A stretch of 64,000 bases of DNA, taken from the NCBI GenBank assembly GCA_030765065.1, contig CM060983.1, positions 49,722,067-49,786,066 of the forward strand, in the 5' to 3' direction. Origin of the DNA: Deroplatys truncata (Eukaryota > Arthropoda > Insecta > Mantodea > Mantidae). A model generated the notes under the pieces. It was given only the letters and a program-made list of their open reading frames with translations. It ran no database searches and was not told where the DNA came from. This document shows, in pieces, positions 1 through 10,225 of this stretch. Position 1 is the stretch's first letter, and every line of letters starts with the position of its first letter. The position numbers were made by a program, and so were the translations under genes.

Positions 1-652
1 AACTTGGTATTTAGGTTCAGTATCTACCAGAGATGCGACACGAAGGTTTTCAAGAAAATTCCCCCACCCCAGACTACCCTTTACATGGAAGATTTTTCGA
101 AAATTTTAATTTTCTCAAAAATGGCTCTAACGATTTTGATGAAAATATCATATGTTTAAGACAATGTCATGAGAAATGAAATGTATATCTCGAATTTTCT
201 GGGAATGTCTCCAAAAGAATTCTTCATTGTGAACGACTTTTGCATAACTGGTAAACCATAAGAGATAGACAAAATTTTACTACACAAAAAATGTAGATCG
301 CGTTAAAATACACAACTTATGTCATATACATTTCTCTTGTTGAGTGAACCGTTTTCGAGATATTGCTTGTTATTCCCTTAAATTTTCCAATACTTATACT
401 TTTTCTCAAATTCGTTATTCATTTTTTTATGTCCTGGACATGCAAAGAGAATGGAATGCGCCACATAGCAACCAGCGTTAAAATATTTGACTATCGCTTA
501 AAAGCTACCATATTTCCCTTGCATCTACAAGAAAATTACCAATAAGATTGACATCTCGATATCTCGATTAACATGAAGCATATGGAGAATAGGCGTTTGT
601 AAAATTAGATTGTACAAGAGTAGAGAAAGTCATGTGAGTGTAACACATCAGA
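1..652 (-). repeat. HLE-A copy, cut by the window start
   Basis: Non-coding dispersed repeat read in reverse: it enters mid-element (TTTAGGTTCAGTATCTACCA) and ends at the family's left terminus (GTAACACATCAGA on this strand). The inverted-repeat word TAGAGAAAGTCATG lies 25 bp inside that end. Similarity to copies at 3382, 28585, 42548, 46449 and 48908 defines the boundaries. Confidence 0.75.
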
Positions 653-753
653 ATTTTTTTTTCTAAAACGGGCCATATTGCTACTATAGCATTAGAAGAT
701 AAGACATATCGTTACTGCTGTTTACCGCAAAAAAACTCCCAAAAGGAAAAATG

Positions 754-963
754 TTACACCATGCCAACTATCGAGTTTCTGGATGCCCTAAAGAGCAGCA
801 CCATGGACCATCCACCACACAGCCCTGACTAGCACCTTGTGATTTCTTGTTGTTTCCAAACATTAAAGATAAAATGCGTGGAATCACTTTTTTGTCATTA
901 GATGAATCAGTGGAACCTTATAAAAACCTGGTTTCTGAAGGAATTCTCAAAAACGAAAAGTAG
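754..963 (+). pseudogene. Mariner-type transposase, C-terminal relic
   Basis: The plus strand encodes a decayed C-terminal part of a mariner (DD34D-type) transposase. HPPHSPD is read at 808-828; after a one-base frame change it continues as APCDFLLFPNIKDKMRG and runs to a TAG at 961-963. In this family SPDLAPCDF carries the third catalytic aspartate, so the motif is diagnostic. Seen: the motif, the frameshift and the lack of any N-terminal two thirds. No terminal inverted repeats were found, so this is a fragment rather than an element. It lies between two HLE pieces. Confidence 0.6.
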
Positions 964-997
964 GATAAATACTTGCTTTTTTATATAAATACCTACA

Positions 998-1120
998 ACT
1001 GATCCAGAAAATTCCCCCTCCCCAAACTACCCTTTACACTGAACATTTTTCGAAATCTTTTATTTTCTGAAAATGACTCTTAAAGATCTTGATTAAAATA
1101 CCAAATGAAAGCACTGTATC
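998..1120 (-). repeat. HLE fragment
   Basis: About 120 bp of the HLE body (CCAAACTACCCTTTACA followed by TTTTCGAAAT and GATTAAAATACC). Both ends are missing. Confidence 0.6.
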
Positions 1121-2094
1121 ACATAACGATGGCCAGTTTTATCTATGTTTACAAATTCGCTGAGAGAATTCACTATTAATGGCTACCAAATAGTTACTAA
1201 ACAACGTAGCATCGTCAAACTTCAGCTTTATAAGGGTGGTACTTTCTACCATAGTCATTTGTTTGAAACAACAATCACTATCTATACATCAGGTCGGGTA
1301 CTTCTGGGACTGCCTTCGTACCTCAAATTACACGTTTAAAGACCCTCTATATCCTTTGCTGACATTTCGGTATTATCCATTGACACGCTGTATAATGCAT
1401 CACATACACCCGTATCCATGGCAACATGGTCAATATCACTCCTGTCCAGATAGACCAAAACGCAGTGACGCATATACAGAAAGCAATTGTGCCCGGGGTG
1501 GGATCGGAGCCAGGGACCCTCGAGCTTCGCGTCGTCGTATAGCTCGGCAGAAGGCCAAAACTGGTTAGCTTTACCTCTCTTGGGAGTAAAACAGGCGTTT
1601 TCATGACTTGCAGATGAAGCTTAGGCTTCTTAAACAATAGAGATATGTAAAAACAAGACTCTCTGCGTTGAAAATTAGAATTATAAAGCCAGCATTTGTC
1701 ACAGGAGAATTTCCACCTGCCAAGTGCAGCAGAAAATATTATTTCCTTCCTTCCCTCCTTCGTAGCTTCAAGAAAAACTACCCTCTTCTTCACATTTCCA
1801 TACACATTTCCTTCAGCGTCGCTTTTCTCTTAGAGAAGTGGCTGTTGTTTGCTCGCCTAATTTCGAGTTTACTGCCTGGGGAAAAGCTAACACCGACCTG
1901 TTGAATAGCAAGGCGGACATCCTGCTTGGAGTAACAAAATAGTTAAGAGCCATTCATTAATTACGTTATGTGCTTCCCTTAGACACACACCTGCTTAGCT
2001 TCATCCATCCATATTATCTCTTTGCACAGTGCCCAATCAACACTTTCTCGATATGAAGGGCCACTTATAGGTACTATAAGTACACAATATTTCC
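1121..2094. other. Intergenic DNA with a possible tRNA-derived SINE
   Basis: No gene is supported. On the minus strand around 1440-1555 a B-box-like stretch (GGCTCCGATCCC) is flanked by GC-richer DNA, which suggests the head of an old tRNA-derived SINE. Overlapping short ORFs at 1145-1568 and 1347-1904 have no recognisable product and conflict with each other. Confidence 0.35.
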
Positions 2095-2625
2095 CTCGTT
2101 TCGTTTTCTCTACTACGTATAGTAAGCAGTATAACATCCAAAACTTAAATGCCGAAATTTCATCCGAAATACATGTTTTGAGGCGCATTGAATGCAAAAA
2201 AAGCATTTGTGTGTATATGTGAACAGCATAAACTTGGTATTTAGGTTCAATACCTTCCAAAGATGCGATACTAGGATTTTCAAGAGAATACCCCCACCGT
2301 TTACATGAAAACTTCCAGTTTTTTTTTATTTTCTTAAAAGTGGCTGTAAAGATTTTGATTTAAATATCACATAGTAAACATATTTATATGACATAGTGTA
2401 TATAGGTATTTAATTTTCTGGGAATCGCCTATAACATAATCATTTGGAAGGAATTTTGCATAATCTTGTATGACAGGTAAATGTTTAGCGATAGACGAAA
2501 ACGTCCTTAACCAAAAAATGTAGATCTATTAAAACAATTTATTTAAAATACACTTTTTTGTTACATCAGCCATTTCCGAGATATCGTTATTAAGTTGAAT
2601 TGTTCTATACTTAGCCATTACAGTT
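2095..2625 (-). repeat. HLE-B copy, left part missing
   Basis: Begins at the right-end palindrome (TTTCTCTACTACGTATAGTA) and runs through the GTGTGTATATGTGAACAGC microsatellite site to the GCCATTTCCGAGATATCGTT segment, then stops where the non-LTR relic starts. Confidence 0.65.
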
Positions 2626-3381
2626 TTATTTTTGTCGCTTCAACTTTAAAGGCATTTCGCGACTAGTTTAGAATACAGAACATGATTACAATATTTTAAA
2701 CAATAACAGTACATACAACATTAAATTCTCTAGATCGGTGTGCTATACATTGTTATACAATTTTGTCGCTTTCATAAAGTTTAAAGTTCTTTGTTGTGCT
2801 GAATTTAGGGCGTCTGGTAGGCTGTTGGGGATGTCACATCTTTGTGTTGTACATAATGACGGCAGGCTGTATCGAGATGATGAACTGTGAGGTTGGATCT
2901 GCAGAGGTCGCACACAGGAGGAAGGTCATGGTTGAGGAGATGTTTGTACGTTATAGAAGTATGTCCAATACGTAGTCGAGTTAATACAACTTGGTCTTTG
3001 TGGTTGAAATGATAGTGTTGAAGTTTGGACTCGGAAATGTAGACATCGTGTAACTTACTTCTAGATGTGGCTTCCATGTTTGTCTCCATTGATTAATGCA
3101 AGTCTTTTTGATCAAGTTGATGAAGTCTGAGTGTGGGATGTTCATGTCCTGAGGGGGACGTTTGGTGGCTTCTTTGGCTGCCTGATCGGCTGATTCATTT
3201 CCCAAAGTTCCGACATGTCACGGAGTCCAGGCGAATAATTCTGATTTACCAGAGATTAGCATTTGGCTATACAGTATCTGAAGCTTTTTAACAATATTTT
3301 GTGAGGTTGAGGTTTGTTGAAGGAATGTTAAAGCACTCAACGAGTCGGAGAATATTATGTAATTATGTAGGTTACCATTTC
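2626..3381 (-). pseudogene. Non-LTR retrotransposon 3' end (RNase H plus C-terminal Cys/His)
   Basis: Minus-strand remains of ORF2 of a non-LTR retrotransposon (jockey/I-like group). From about 3375 it encodes IFSDSLSALTFL, the RNase H core with its SDS motif, then FAWTP, a stop codon at 3216-3218, and HVGTLGNESADQAAKEA. The intact motif would be WTPGHVG, so the glycine codon has become TGA. After a frameshift near 3000 comes VVLTRLRIGHTSIT, then a C-x2-C...H...C cluster (VCDLCRSNLTVHHLDTACRHY shortened here by frame drift), as in the family C-terminus. 2626-2804 looks like 3' UTR. The upstream reverse transcriptase is absent and an HLE-A copy abuts the break at 3382. Related C-terminus at 20608-21009. 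Confidence 0.7.
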
Positions 3382-4196
3382 TACTTTCTCTACTACGTAT
3401 AGTAAGTAGGGGACGTATTGTATTCCACCCAAAAATTTGATACCGAGATTTCACCAAAATATATGTTTTGAGGCCTCCTGAATCCAAAAAAAAAAAAGCA
3501 TTTTTGGAAACATGTCCGTGTGTGTCCGTAAACAGCATAACTCAGAAACGCACAGTCGGATAAACACCAAACTTGGTATTTAGGTTCAGTATCTACCAGA
3601 GATGCGACACGAAGCTTTTTAAGAAAATCCCACCACCCCAGATTACCCTTTACATGGAACATTTTTCGAAAATTTTAATTTCCTCAAAAATGGCTAACGA
3701 TTTTGTTTAAAATAAATGTTTAAGATACTTTCATGACAAATGAAATGTATATCTCCAATTTTCTGGGAATGTCTCCAAAAGTATTCTTCATTGTGAACTA
3801 TTTTTGCATAACTGGTAAACCATAAGAGGTAGACAAAATTTTACTACACAAAAAATGTAGATCGCGTTAAAATACACAATTTATGTCATATACTTTTTTT
3901 TTGAGTGAACCATTTTCGAGATATTGCTTGTTATTCCCTTAAGTTTTCAATACATATACTTTTTCTCAAATGGGAATTGGTTATTCATTTTTTTGTCCTG
4001 GTAATGCAAAGAGAATGGAATACTTCACATAGCAACCAGCTCTTAAAATATTTGACTATCGTTTAAAGCCTACCAATTTCCCTTGCATCTACAAAAAAAT
4101 TAGCAATAAGATTAACATGAAGTATATGGAGAATAAGCGTTCGTTAAAATAGTTTGTACAAGAATAGAGAAAGTCATGTGAGTGTAACATATAAGA
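3382..4196 (-). repeat. HLE-A copy, essentially full length
   Basis: Starts at ACTTTCTCTACTACGTATAG and ends at AGTGTAACATATAAGA, so both termini are present (about 815 bp). The GTGTGTCCGT microsatellite site is short here. It abuts the interrupted RNase H of the non-LTR relic. Confidence 0.75.
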
Positions 4197-4199
4197 TTT

Positions 4200-4365
4200 T
4201 TTAAGTATATATTCCAGTTGTTGTGTAATGTAGTTATTTCTGCAAGGTTTATTTGGATTAAAATGAAATAGAAAAAGTAAGCTGGAATAAGAGTAGTTCG
4301 CATATCTACTAATAAGCGATAGTGGGTAGAGAAAGTCATGTTAATGCAACAGATCAGAGTTTTTA
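4200..4365 (-). repeat. HLE-B left-end fragment
   Basis: Contains the HLE-B left-end region (CTACTAATAAGCGATAGTGG, then GTAGAGAAAGTCATGTTA) and ends near AACAGATCAGA, directly beside the previous copy. Confidence 0.6.
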
Positions 4366-5297
4366 AAGTCTGATTCAACCTTCCAAGAGTGAGAATAAAT
4401 TCAGTATTTACCATAATAAAGCAACGAAGTTACGCGTGTTGCTAGTCATTTATAAAATAAAGAACACCTGTGGTTTATTGTTTTATCTTCAGCGACGTCC
4501 ACTTAGTAATTTTGCAGCTTTTACTGCTATCCTTATAGCCTATGAGTTATCCATTTACCTGCTTCCTATAAAATAATTAATTTGCAATATTTGTTTATTT
4601 AATGTAACATAATATCACGTTAGTGTAATTTTCAAATTAAATCTGATGTTATTTGTTCCCTGGAGCTTTACTGCTGCTGTTTTTTCATATTTTTTTTTTC
4701 TGTTTGCTCATACACAGAACAAATAACAACAAAAGTAAATACAGAATACGAGAAAAATTAATATAAATGAAAACTGACATTTTGTGTTTTATTTTCCTCG
4801 TTGTTGTGTTGCATATGGCCAAGCGTGGACAGAAACATTGCCTGCCCCTTTTTCTCCATTTTTTGTTGTGCATGAATGATAGGCAAATGGAATACGCGCT
4901 CTTTCGCCATTATTAATCACCATACATCCATCGTTGTCCGTAAGGCGGGTATATAAAATGCACAGAGGCGGGTAAGAATAAATAACTTTCTCGTTTCCCG
5001 CCAGAGGCGCTATTTGCAGCATGGGTGGGGGTGTTCTATGTACATTAACCCCGGTGTATTCCGCCTTCCCCCCCCATTCTTGTTCAAACACACGCTAACG
5101 TTAAACATTACAGCAAATGAAAGAAATGAAGGAAACATTACAGAATGCATTAAATTAATATACGCGTTCACAGGTTACTGTACAAACAAAGGTTTTCGAT
5201 CCGTTCTCGTTCAATGTATCGGCGAAGGAAGACTCCGATTATTTGGATACCTATGTCACGACAAGGTCAGCGGTTATCATAAAAATGGTGATGAAAA
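4366..5297. other. No recognisable gene
   Basis: AT-rich DNA with overlapping short ORFs on both strands at 4789-5091 and 5014-5349 that match nothing recognisable. It contains a C-run (CCCCCCC near 5070) and the short palindrome CGCCAGAGGCG near 5000. Confidence 0.5.
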
Positions 5298-5299
5298 AT

Positions 5300-5699
5300 T
5301 GCATGTTTTACATTCACATAACTTTCTCTGCCCCTATGTTTATTACTAAGTATACAAATTATCTTACGAGAGCTTGTTTTTCTATCCACTTCATTTTAAT
5401 CGAGAAAAACCTTTCCAGAAATAGCTACATTACCCATTCGTTATAAATACAAAGAGAACAGGGAGAGTCAAATGTTTAAGAACTGGACGCTATCCCCTAC
5501 TGTTTCCATGCAATCCCGAGAATAACTGAATATCGAAAGAACTTTAAAAGTATTGAACAATTCGAACCATTAATAACGGATATCTTGGAAACGCTTGATG
5601 CCAAGAAAAAACTTATTTGAAATAAATTGTGTGTTTTAAAGAGATCTACATTTATTGTGTAATACGTTTTCATCTATCGTTTAACGTTTACCAGTTATA
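5300..5699 (+). repeat. HLE-B, left half (split copy)
   Basis: Left half of a full-length HLE-B, starting near TTTTACATTCACATAACTTT. It runs to CGTTTACCAGTTATA, where the fold-back element interrupts it. The right half resumes at 6487. Confidence 0.75.
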
Positions 5700-6486
5700 C
5701 AGAGTCAGCCAAAAAACCACGAACCGGCTGCGCGGTGTTGTTCGTGTCCGCGTCGTCGGCGCTCGCTGCCGTCTGCCGCTATCATAGAAAGGGGCGGATG
5801 AAACTACGTTTTTTAAAACTAATTTTAAAGGCTTTACCTACCAACTTTATGAAAGGAAGTGCTGAAACTGGCCACCGTCGTAGTCCATACATTTTTGGCA
5901 CCTCTTTAGGAAACTATCCATCACTCGCTGTAGTTCACGTTGAGAAATACTGGCAATTTCCTTGCGGATATTTTGTTTGGATTCTTCCAGGGTGTGTGGT
6001 TTATCTTGTATACTTTGTTTTAAGTTACCGCAGAGATAGAAATCGCAGGGGTTTAGTTCGGGGAATCGAGGGGGCCACTAATCTCTACTAATAAATCTGT
6101 CCTCAAGCACACTTTCAATTTTAAGTTGTTGCAGATTCTTGTTGAAAAAATACGAAACCACGCTCCCTGGCTGTTAATGCTCGAAAAATGGGGGGGGGGG
6201 CAAAATTGTTTTCAAATATGTACGGGCTTCAACTCTTGGCTAAAAAAAAATTCGCGAGTGATGGATAGTTTCCTGAAGAGGTGCCAAAAATGTATAGACA
6301 ATGACGGTGGCCAATTTCAGCATCTCCTTTCATAAAGTTGGTAAGTAAAGCCTTTAAAAGTAGTTTTAAAAATGGTGTATGGTTTCATCCGCTCCTTTCT
6401 ATGATAACAGCAGACGGCAACGAGCGCCGAGGACGCGGACAGGAAAAACACCGCGCAGGTGGTTCGTAGTTTTTTGGCTCTTCCTG
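5700..6486 (-). mobile_element. Mariner-derived fold-back element
   Basis: A 787-bp insertion flanked by TA on both sides, as expected for Tc1/mariner. Its ends are long inverted arms: 5700-5928 and 6254-6486 are reverse complements of each other, starting with (C)AGAGTCAGCCAAAAAACCA / the complement of GTTTTTTGGCTCTTCCTG. Each arm also carries the 3' end of a transposase gene, so both sides encode MDSFLKRCQKC...GGQFQH ending in LS and a stop. The element is therefore an inverted duplication of one transposon end, not two ordinary ITRs. Solo arms occur at 33202-33412 and 62106-62200. Confidence 0.8.
5847..6135 (-). pseudogene. Mariner-like transposase C-terminus inside the fold-back element
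   Basis: Minus strand, no start codon. The readable order is LKIESVLEDRFISRD, a TAG, then WPPRFPELNPCDFYLCGN, then TLEESKQNIRKEIASI, SQRELQRVMDSFLKRCQK and a GGQFQHFLS terminus at 5847. WPPRSPDLxPxDFxLWG is the block around the third catalytic aspartate in a widespread arthropod mariner-type group. Here SPD has become FPE and the preceding codon is a stop, so the copy is dead. The last 27 codons are duplicated in inverted orientation on the plus strand at 6257-6335. Confidence 0.7.
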
Positions 6487-6911
6487 TATAAGATTATATA
6501 AAATTTCTTCCGAATGAGAACTTCACAGGCTATTCAAGATATACGTCTTATTTGTCATGTAAACATTTTTAAAATACTGTATTTTAATCATAATCGCTAG
6601 CCATATTTCACAAAATAAAAACATTCGGAACATCTTCTGTGTAAAGGTGTCTGGGGTAGGGTTACTTTCTTAAAAACTTTCGTGTTGAATTTGCAAGATG
6701 CTGAAATTGAATACGAAGTTTGGTATTTGTTCGACTCTTCGCTTTTGAGTTATGATGTTCACAGATACTCAGACAGACATTTTTCTAAAAATAGTCTCTT
6801 TTTATTCAGGTGAACTCAAACCATGTATTTCCAGTGAAATCTCGATATCGAAGTTTTGAGTGGAATGCAAATCTTCTCTACTTACTACATATGTGGTAGG
6901 GAAAGTAATAA
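6487..6911 (+). repeat. HLE-B, right half (split copy)
   Basis: Continues the copy that began at 5300. TATAAGATTATATAAAATTT follows the insertion directly, and the copy runs to the right-end palindrome and GGTAGGGAAAGT at 6911. Together the halves make about 825 bp. Confidence 0.75.
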
Positions 6912-7038
6912 CTAGCCTTCGGACACGGTTGCTGTTTCGTTGCACTTTGACTGGAAAACAGTTCCGTGCGCACAGGGTTCCACTGAGACCTCCCCCTCCC
7001 CAAGCACTGCCAGTCATTCACTCTAACCAAGCGATATA

Positions 7039-8339
7039 CACTATGTGATCAAAAGTATCTGGACATCCCCACAAACATACGTTTTTCATCTTAGGTGCAT
7101 TGTGCTGCCACATACTGCCTGGTACTCATTATCCGCGACCTCAGTAGTCATTAAGAAATCACGAAACAGCAAAATTGGATGCTCCGTGGAACTCACGGAT
7201 TTCAAAGGTGGTCACGTGATTGGGTGTCACTTGTGCCAGAAGTCTGTACGCGAGATTTCCACACTCCTAAACATCCCTAGGTCCATTGTTTCTGATGTGA
7301 TAGTGAAGTGGAAACGTGAAGGGACATGTACAGCACAAAAGCGTACAGGCCGACCTCGTCTGTTGACTGACAGAGACCGTCGACATTTGAAGAGGGTCGT
7401 AAAGAGTAATAGGCAGACATCTATCCAGACCATCACAGAGGAATTCCAAACTGCATCAGGACCCACTACAAGTACTATGACAGTTAGGCGTGAGGTGAGA
7501 AACCTTGGATTCCATGGTCGAGCGGCTGCTCATAAGCCACACATCACGCAGGAAAACTCCAAACGGCCTCGCTTGGTGTAAGGAGCGTCAACATTACACG
7601 ATTGAGCAGTGGCAAAACGTTGTGTGGAGTGACGAATCACGGTACACAATGTGGGGATCCGATGGCAGGGTGTGGGTATGGCGAATGCCCGGTGAACGTC
7701 ATTTGCCAGCGTATGTTGTGCAAAAGTGAAATTCGGAGGTGGTGGTGTTATGGCGTGGTCGTGTTTTTCCTGGAGGGGGCTTGCACCCCTTGTTTTGCGT
7801 GGCACAATCACACCGCAGACCTGCATTGATATTTTAAGCACGTTCTTGCTTCCCACTGTTGAAGAGCAATTCGGGGATGGCGATTGCATCTTTCAACACG
7901 ATCGAGCACCTGGTCATACTTCACGGGCTGTGGCGGAGTGGTTATTCGACAATAACATCCCTATAATGGACTGGCCTGCACACAGTCCTGACTTGAATCC
8001 TATAGAACACCTTTGGGATGTTTTGGAACGCCGACTTCGTGCCAGGCCTCACCGACCTACATCGATACCTCTCCTCAGTTCCGTACTCCATGAAGAATGG
8101 GCTGCCATTCCCCAAGAAACCTTCCAGAACTTGATTGAAAGTTTGCCTGCGAGAGGAACGCTGTCATCAAGGCTAAGTAAGGGTGGGCCAGCACCATATT
8201 GACTTGTCCGCCTTTCTGTGTGAGGGGACGGTTAGACTGGGCGGCACCCTAATGCCATCTGCAGCATTACCGATGGAGGGCGCCAAGAACTTGTACTTCA
8301 TTTTCAGCCAGGTGTCCGGATACTTTTGATCACGTAGTG
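7039..8339 (+). mobile_element. Tc1-like DNA transposon, copy 1
   Basis: A 1,301-bp element flanked by TA at 7037-7038 and 8340-8341. Its terminal inverted repeats read CACTATGTGATCAAAAGTAT at the left and the complement of ATACTTTTGATCACGTAGTG at the right, differing at two bases. It encloses one frame-broken transposase on the plus strand. The length fits a complete Tc1 element. A sister copy sits at 23036-24264 in the same orientation. Confidence 0.93.
7183..8202 (+). pseudogene. Tc1 transposase (DD34E), frame-broken
   Basis: DDE-type transposase that would cut and join the element ends. Order along the plus strand: N-terminal helix-turn-helix DNA-binding region (VELTDFKGGHVIGCHLCQKS, then VREISTLLNIPRSIVSD), a GRPR linker (near 7348), a second DNA-binding segment, then the catalytic domain. 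The first Asp lies in VVWSDESRYTMW (about 7618-7653), the second in FQHDRAPGHTS (about 7888-7920), and the Glu in SPDLNPIEHLWD (about 7984-8019), which gives DD34E spacing. Frame is lost near 7560 (one or two bases missing relative to copy 2 in the AAACGGCCTCG stretch) and near 7724 (one base missing in TGCAAAAGTG). The catalytic triad codons survive, so decay is recent. The exact start is uncertain; the copy-2 reading suggests a start just before ELTDF. Confidence 0.9.
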
Positions 8340-8396
8340 TATATTATACGGCCTGTTCCGAAGTTACGAGTCCGGCTGTTAATAGCTGACAAAACA

Positions 8397-9160
8397 TGCC
8401 GAAAACAACCAGTAAGATGAATTTATTTACTTGTAAATAAATATGGACGCGAGTATTTTGATGTAAAGGGGAAAATATATTTTGTAAAGTATGGCACATT
8501 GAAATCAAAAGAGAGAGAGGGGTTTTTATTGCAAGACACTGTAAATCTAAAATACACTAACAAAATATTACGTTGCTTCCTAGAAATGAAGAGGTGAGGA
8601 TATATTATCCTCATCAGAAACCATGAACTCATGTAGCGAAACCGAAGCTTACAGGGTTTCGTCTGACATGATGATAAGCACAAATATCCCATTTAATAAG
8701 CTGCAAACGTCTGCTTTTAAAACGTTTCTGGAGAAATGTATAGCTATGAAATTTCCTTGCGAGTCTACTTTACGCAAATTTTGTTTGTCTTTGCCATAGG
8801 TGGAAATACCAGAGTTCTTGAAACTTGTCGATAATTTGACACAACGCTTTACAGAGGCAGGCAAATGTTCTGCTGCTGAAATAGCAGAAACAGAAGAGTG
8901 TTTTAGATACAAACCCAGGATATGAAATCATGTGCCTATTAGGCATTAATAACATTAAGAATAACATTATTCTAAATAATGAAAATGCATGCGTTTCCCA
9001 GGGGTGTGTGACGTTCGTCAGTTTCGTCTTGCACTAGTAACATCATGTGATATGGAGTGGAGCTTTTTAAGATATAAAGTTTTTTGAGTTTGAGCAGTCG
9101 TTTTGCTTTTGATACATTCAGAAAATATATTGTAATCCATTGTAATAGTTGTCCAGGCAT
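8397..9160 (+). pseudogene. Internally deleted hAT transposase, CGGBP1-like BED finger
   Basis: Plus-strand relic of a hAT-superfamily transposase. The N-terminus reads MPKTTSKMNLFTCK from 8397, then in shifted frames YGREYFDVKGKI and FCKVWHIEIKRERGVFIARH, a BED-like finger whose second Cys has become Trp. It continues with DMMISTNIPFNKLQTSAFKT and FLEKCIAMKFPCESTLRK (8666-8775), matching the conserved block (SANIPLNK...FL...ESTLRK) after the finger in CGGBP1-like hAT proteins. After a large deletion a C-terminal block follows near 9020-9100, ALVTSCDMEWSFLRYK, which corresponds to the hAT dimerisation motif TSCDVERSFSRYK. At least four stops or frameshifts and the loss of most of the catalytic domain make it non-functional. 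No terminal repeats were recognised. Confidence 0.65.
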
Positions 9161-9261
9161 GTAAATCACACATGAAACTGATTATTTCATCTGCCACAGT
9201 TCAGATTTATTATTTTGCTCATCTTATTTATACCTTGTAATAAAAGCTTAAGTTTATTACA

Positions 9262-9306
9262 GAATTGTAATTGTATATTGATTAGCTCCACGTATGGACG
9301 CCAATT
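9262..9306 (-). repeat. Shared extension beside LTR-like repeat C1
   Basis: A block of about 40 bp (complement of AATTGGCGTCCATACGTGGA) also follows the same end of the LTR-like copies at 15564, 52144, 55591 and 59566. If the repeat is an LTR, this is where the primer-binding site would lie; TGG occurs 3 bp from the end. Confidence 0.45.
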
Positions 9307-10225
9307 TGAAGATGATGATGTATTATATTTCAACTGTTGGGGAGCCGAACTTGAAGTAGTTGCAACCGCACGTATGTTAAACAGTTTCCGGTAGCCTTCG
9401 CCCCAAATGTCCTTTCAGGTGGCCTTTGCCCCAAGTTCAAAAAAATATTAACTTTGTTATTAAAATGCTTCTTTAAATATTTATGTTTGCCTCGGCTGCG
9501 TCAGTATTATTGTTAGAGACACGTTTCTCTTAGGCAGGGTTTTGGTACGACTACGAATGTAGGCTTACACAGATTTTACGTTTTAATTCACTGCTTTTTA
9601 TTAATCCTTACACAAATTAAATAGCACTTCACGGATATAGAGAGCTGTGAGTTCTTTAATTAATTACTTGTACTTTTTAACACGTAAACTTATTTTTCGT
9701 CTCACACGAATACGTATTATATTTCTCTAGAGGACGCATCTTGCATCCGGTTACTATCACGGTCTGCAGGCAACTGAATAGATTTCAACCGTCTAAACTT
9801 ATAAATTTCTGTATTTCAAGTCTCTGATTGGCTAATCCTAGTCCAATAGAATACCTTCATTTAACTAAAGCTTTTTCTGGTTGTTGATTGGCTATTTTTA
9901 AACTGTCTCAACATTTACATTATTGCTGCTCTAATAATGAATAGCAGCATTTAAACTCTCAAACTCATTATTGCCTCAAGGTTACTTCATTGTTACCTCA
10001 TTGTTAGCAAGTTTAAACTTATTATTCTCCCAGCTCCTACATTATTAAATTACGTAATGCATTCACATAACATCATTACACATGGATACAATAATATAAA
10101 CATTTGCAATGACTGTTACATACATTTTAAAAATTATTACATACACATTGCTTTAAGGCGGGCGGTTATTGAATTTACATATATAATTAGACTGAAATCA
10201 TTTAAGTGTTAAAAATACTGCCTCA
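9307..10225 (-). repeat. LTR-like repeat C1
   Basis: A 919-bp member of a family that, in minus orientation, begins TGAGGCAGTATTTTTAACAC and ends ...CTACTTCA, giving TG...CA ends. Inside are a TTTATAAAATAG TATA-like box, a CCAATCA box, an arthropod initiator-like TTCAGTGTGAG and an AATAAAAGGAG signal, the usual order in an LTR. No ORF. Most likely a solo LTR or a 5' LTR remnant; a large non-autonomous DNA element is the alternative. Confidence 0.6.

Noticed and set aside
3393-3662. Recurrent ORFs of 60-110 codons with peptides such as VKSRYRIFGWNTILPLLTIR
   Set aside because: They recur wherever an HLE right end occurs, in several frames and both strands, with stops in most copies; they are by-products of repeat composition, not genes.
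5735-6091. Plus-strand ORF of 118 codons as a gene
   Set aside because: It is the antisense of the mariner transposase C-terminus within the fold-back element; the coding signal is on the minus strand.
7530-7889. Minus-strand ORF of 119 codons
   Set aside because: Antisense shadow of the Tc1 transposase catalytic domain.
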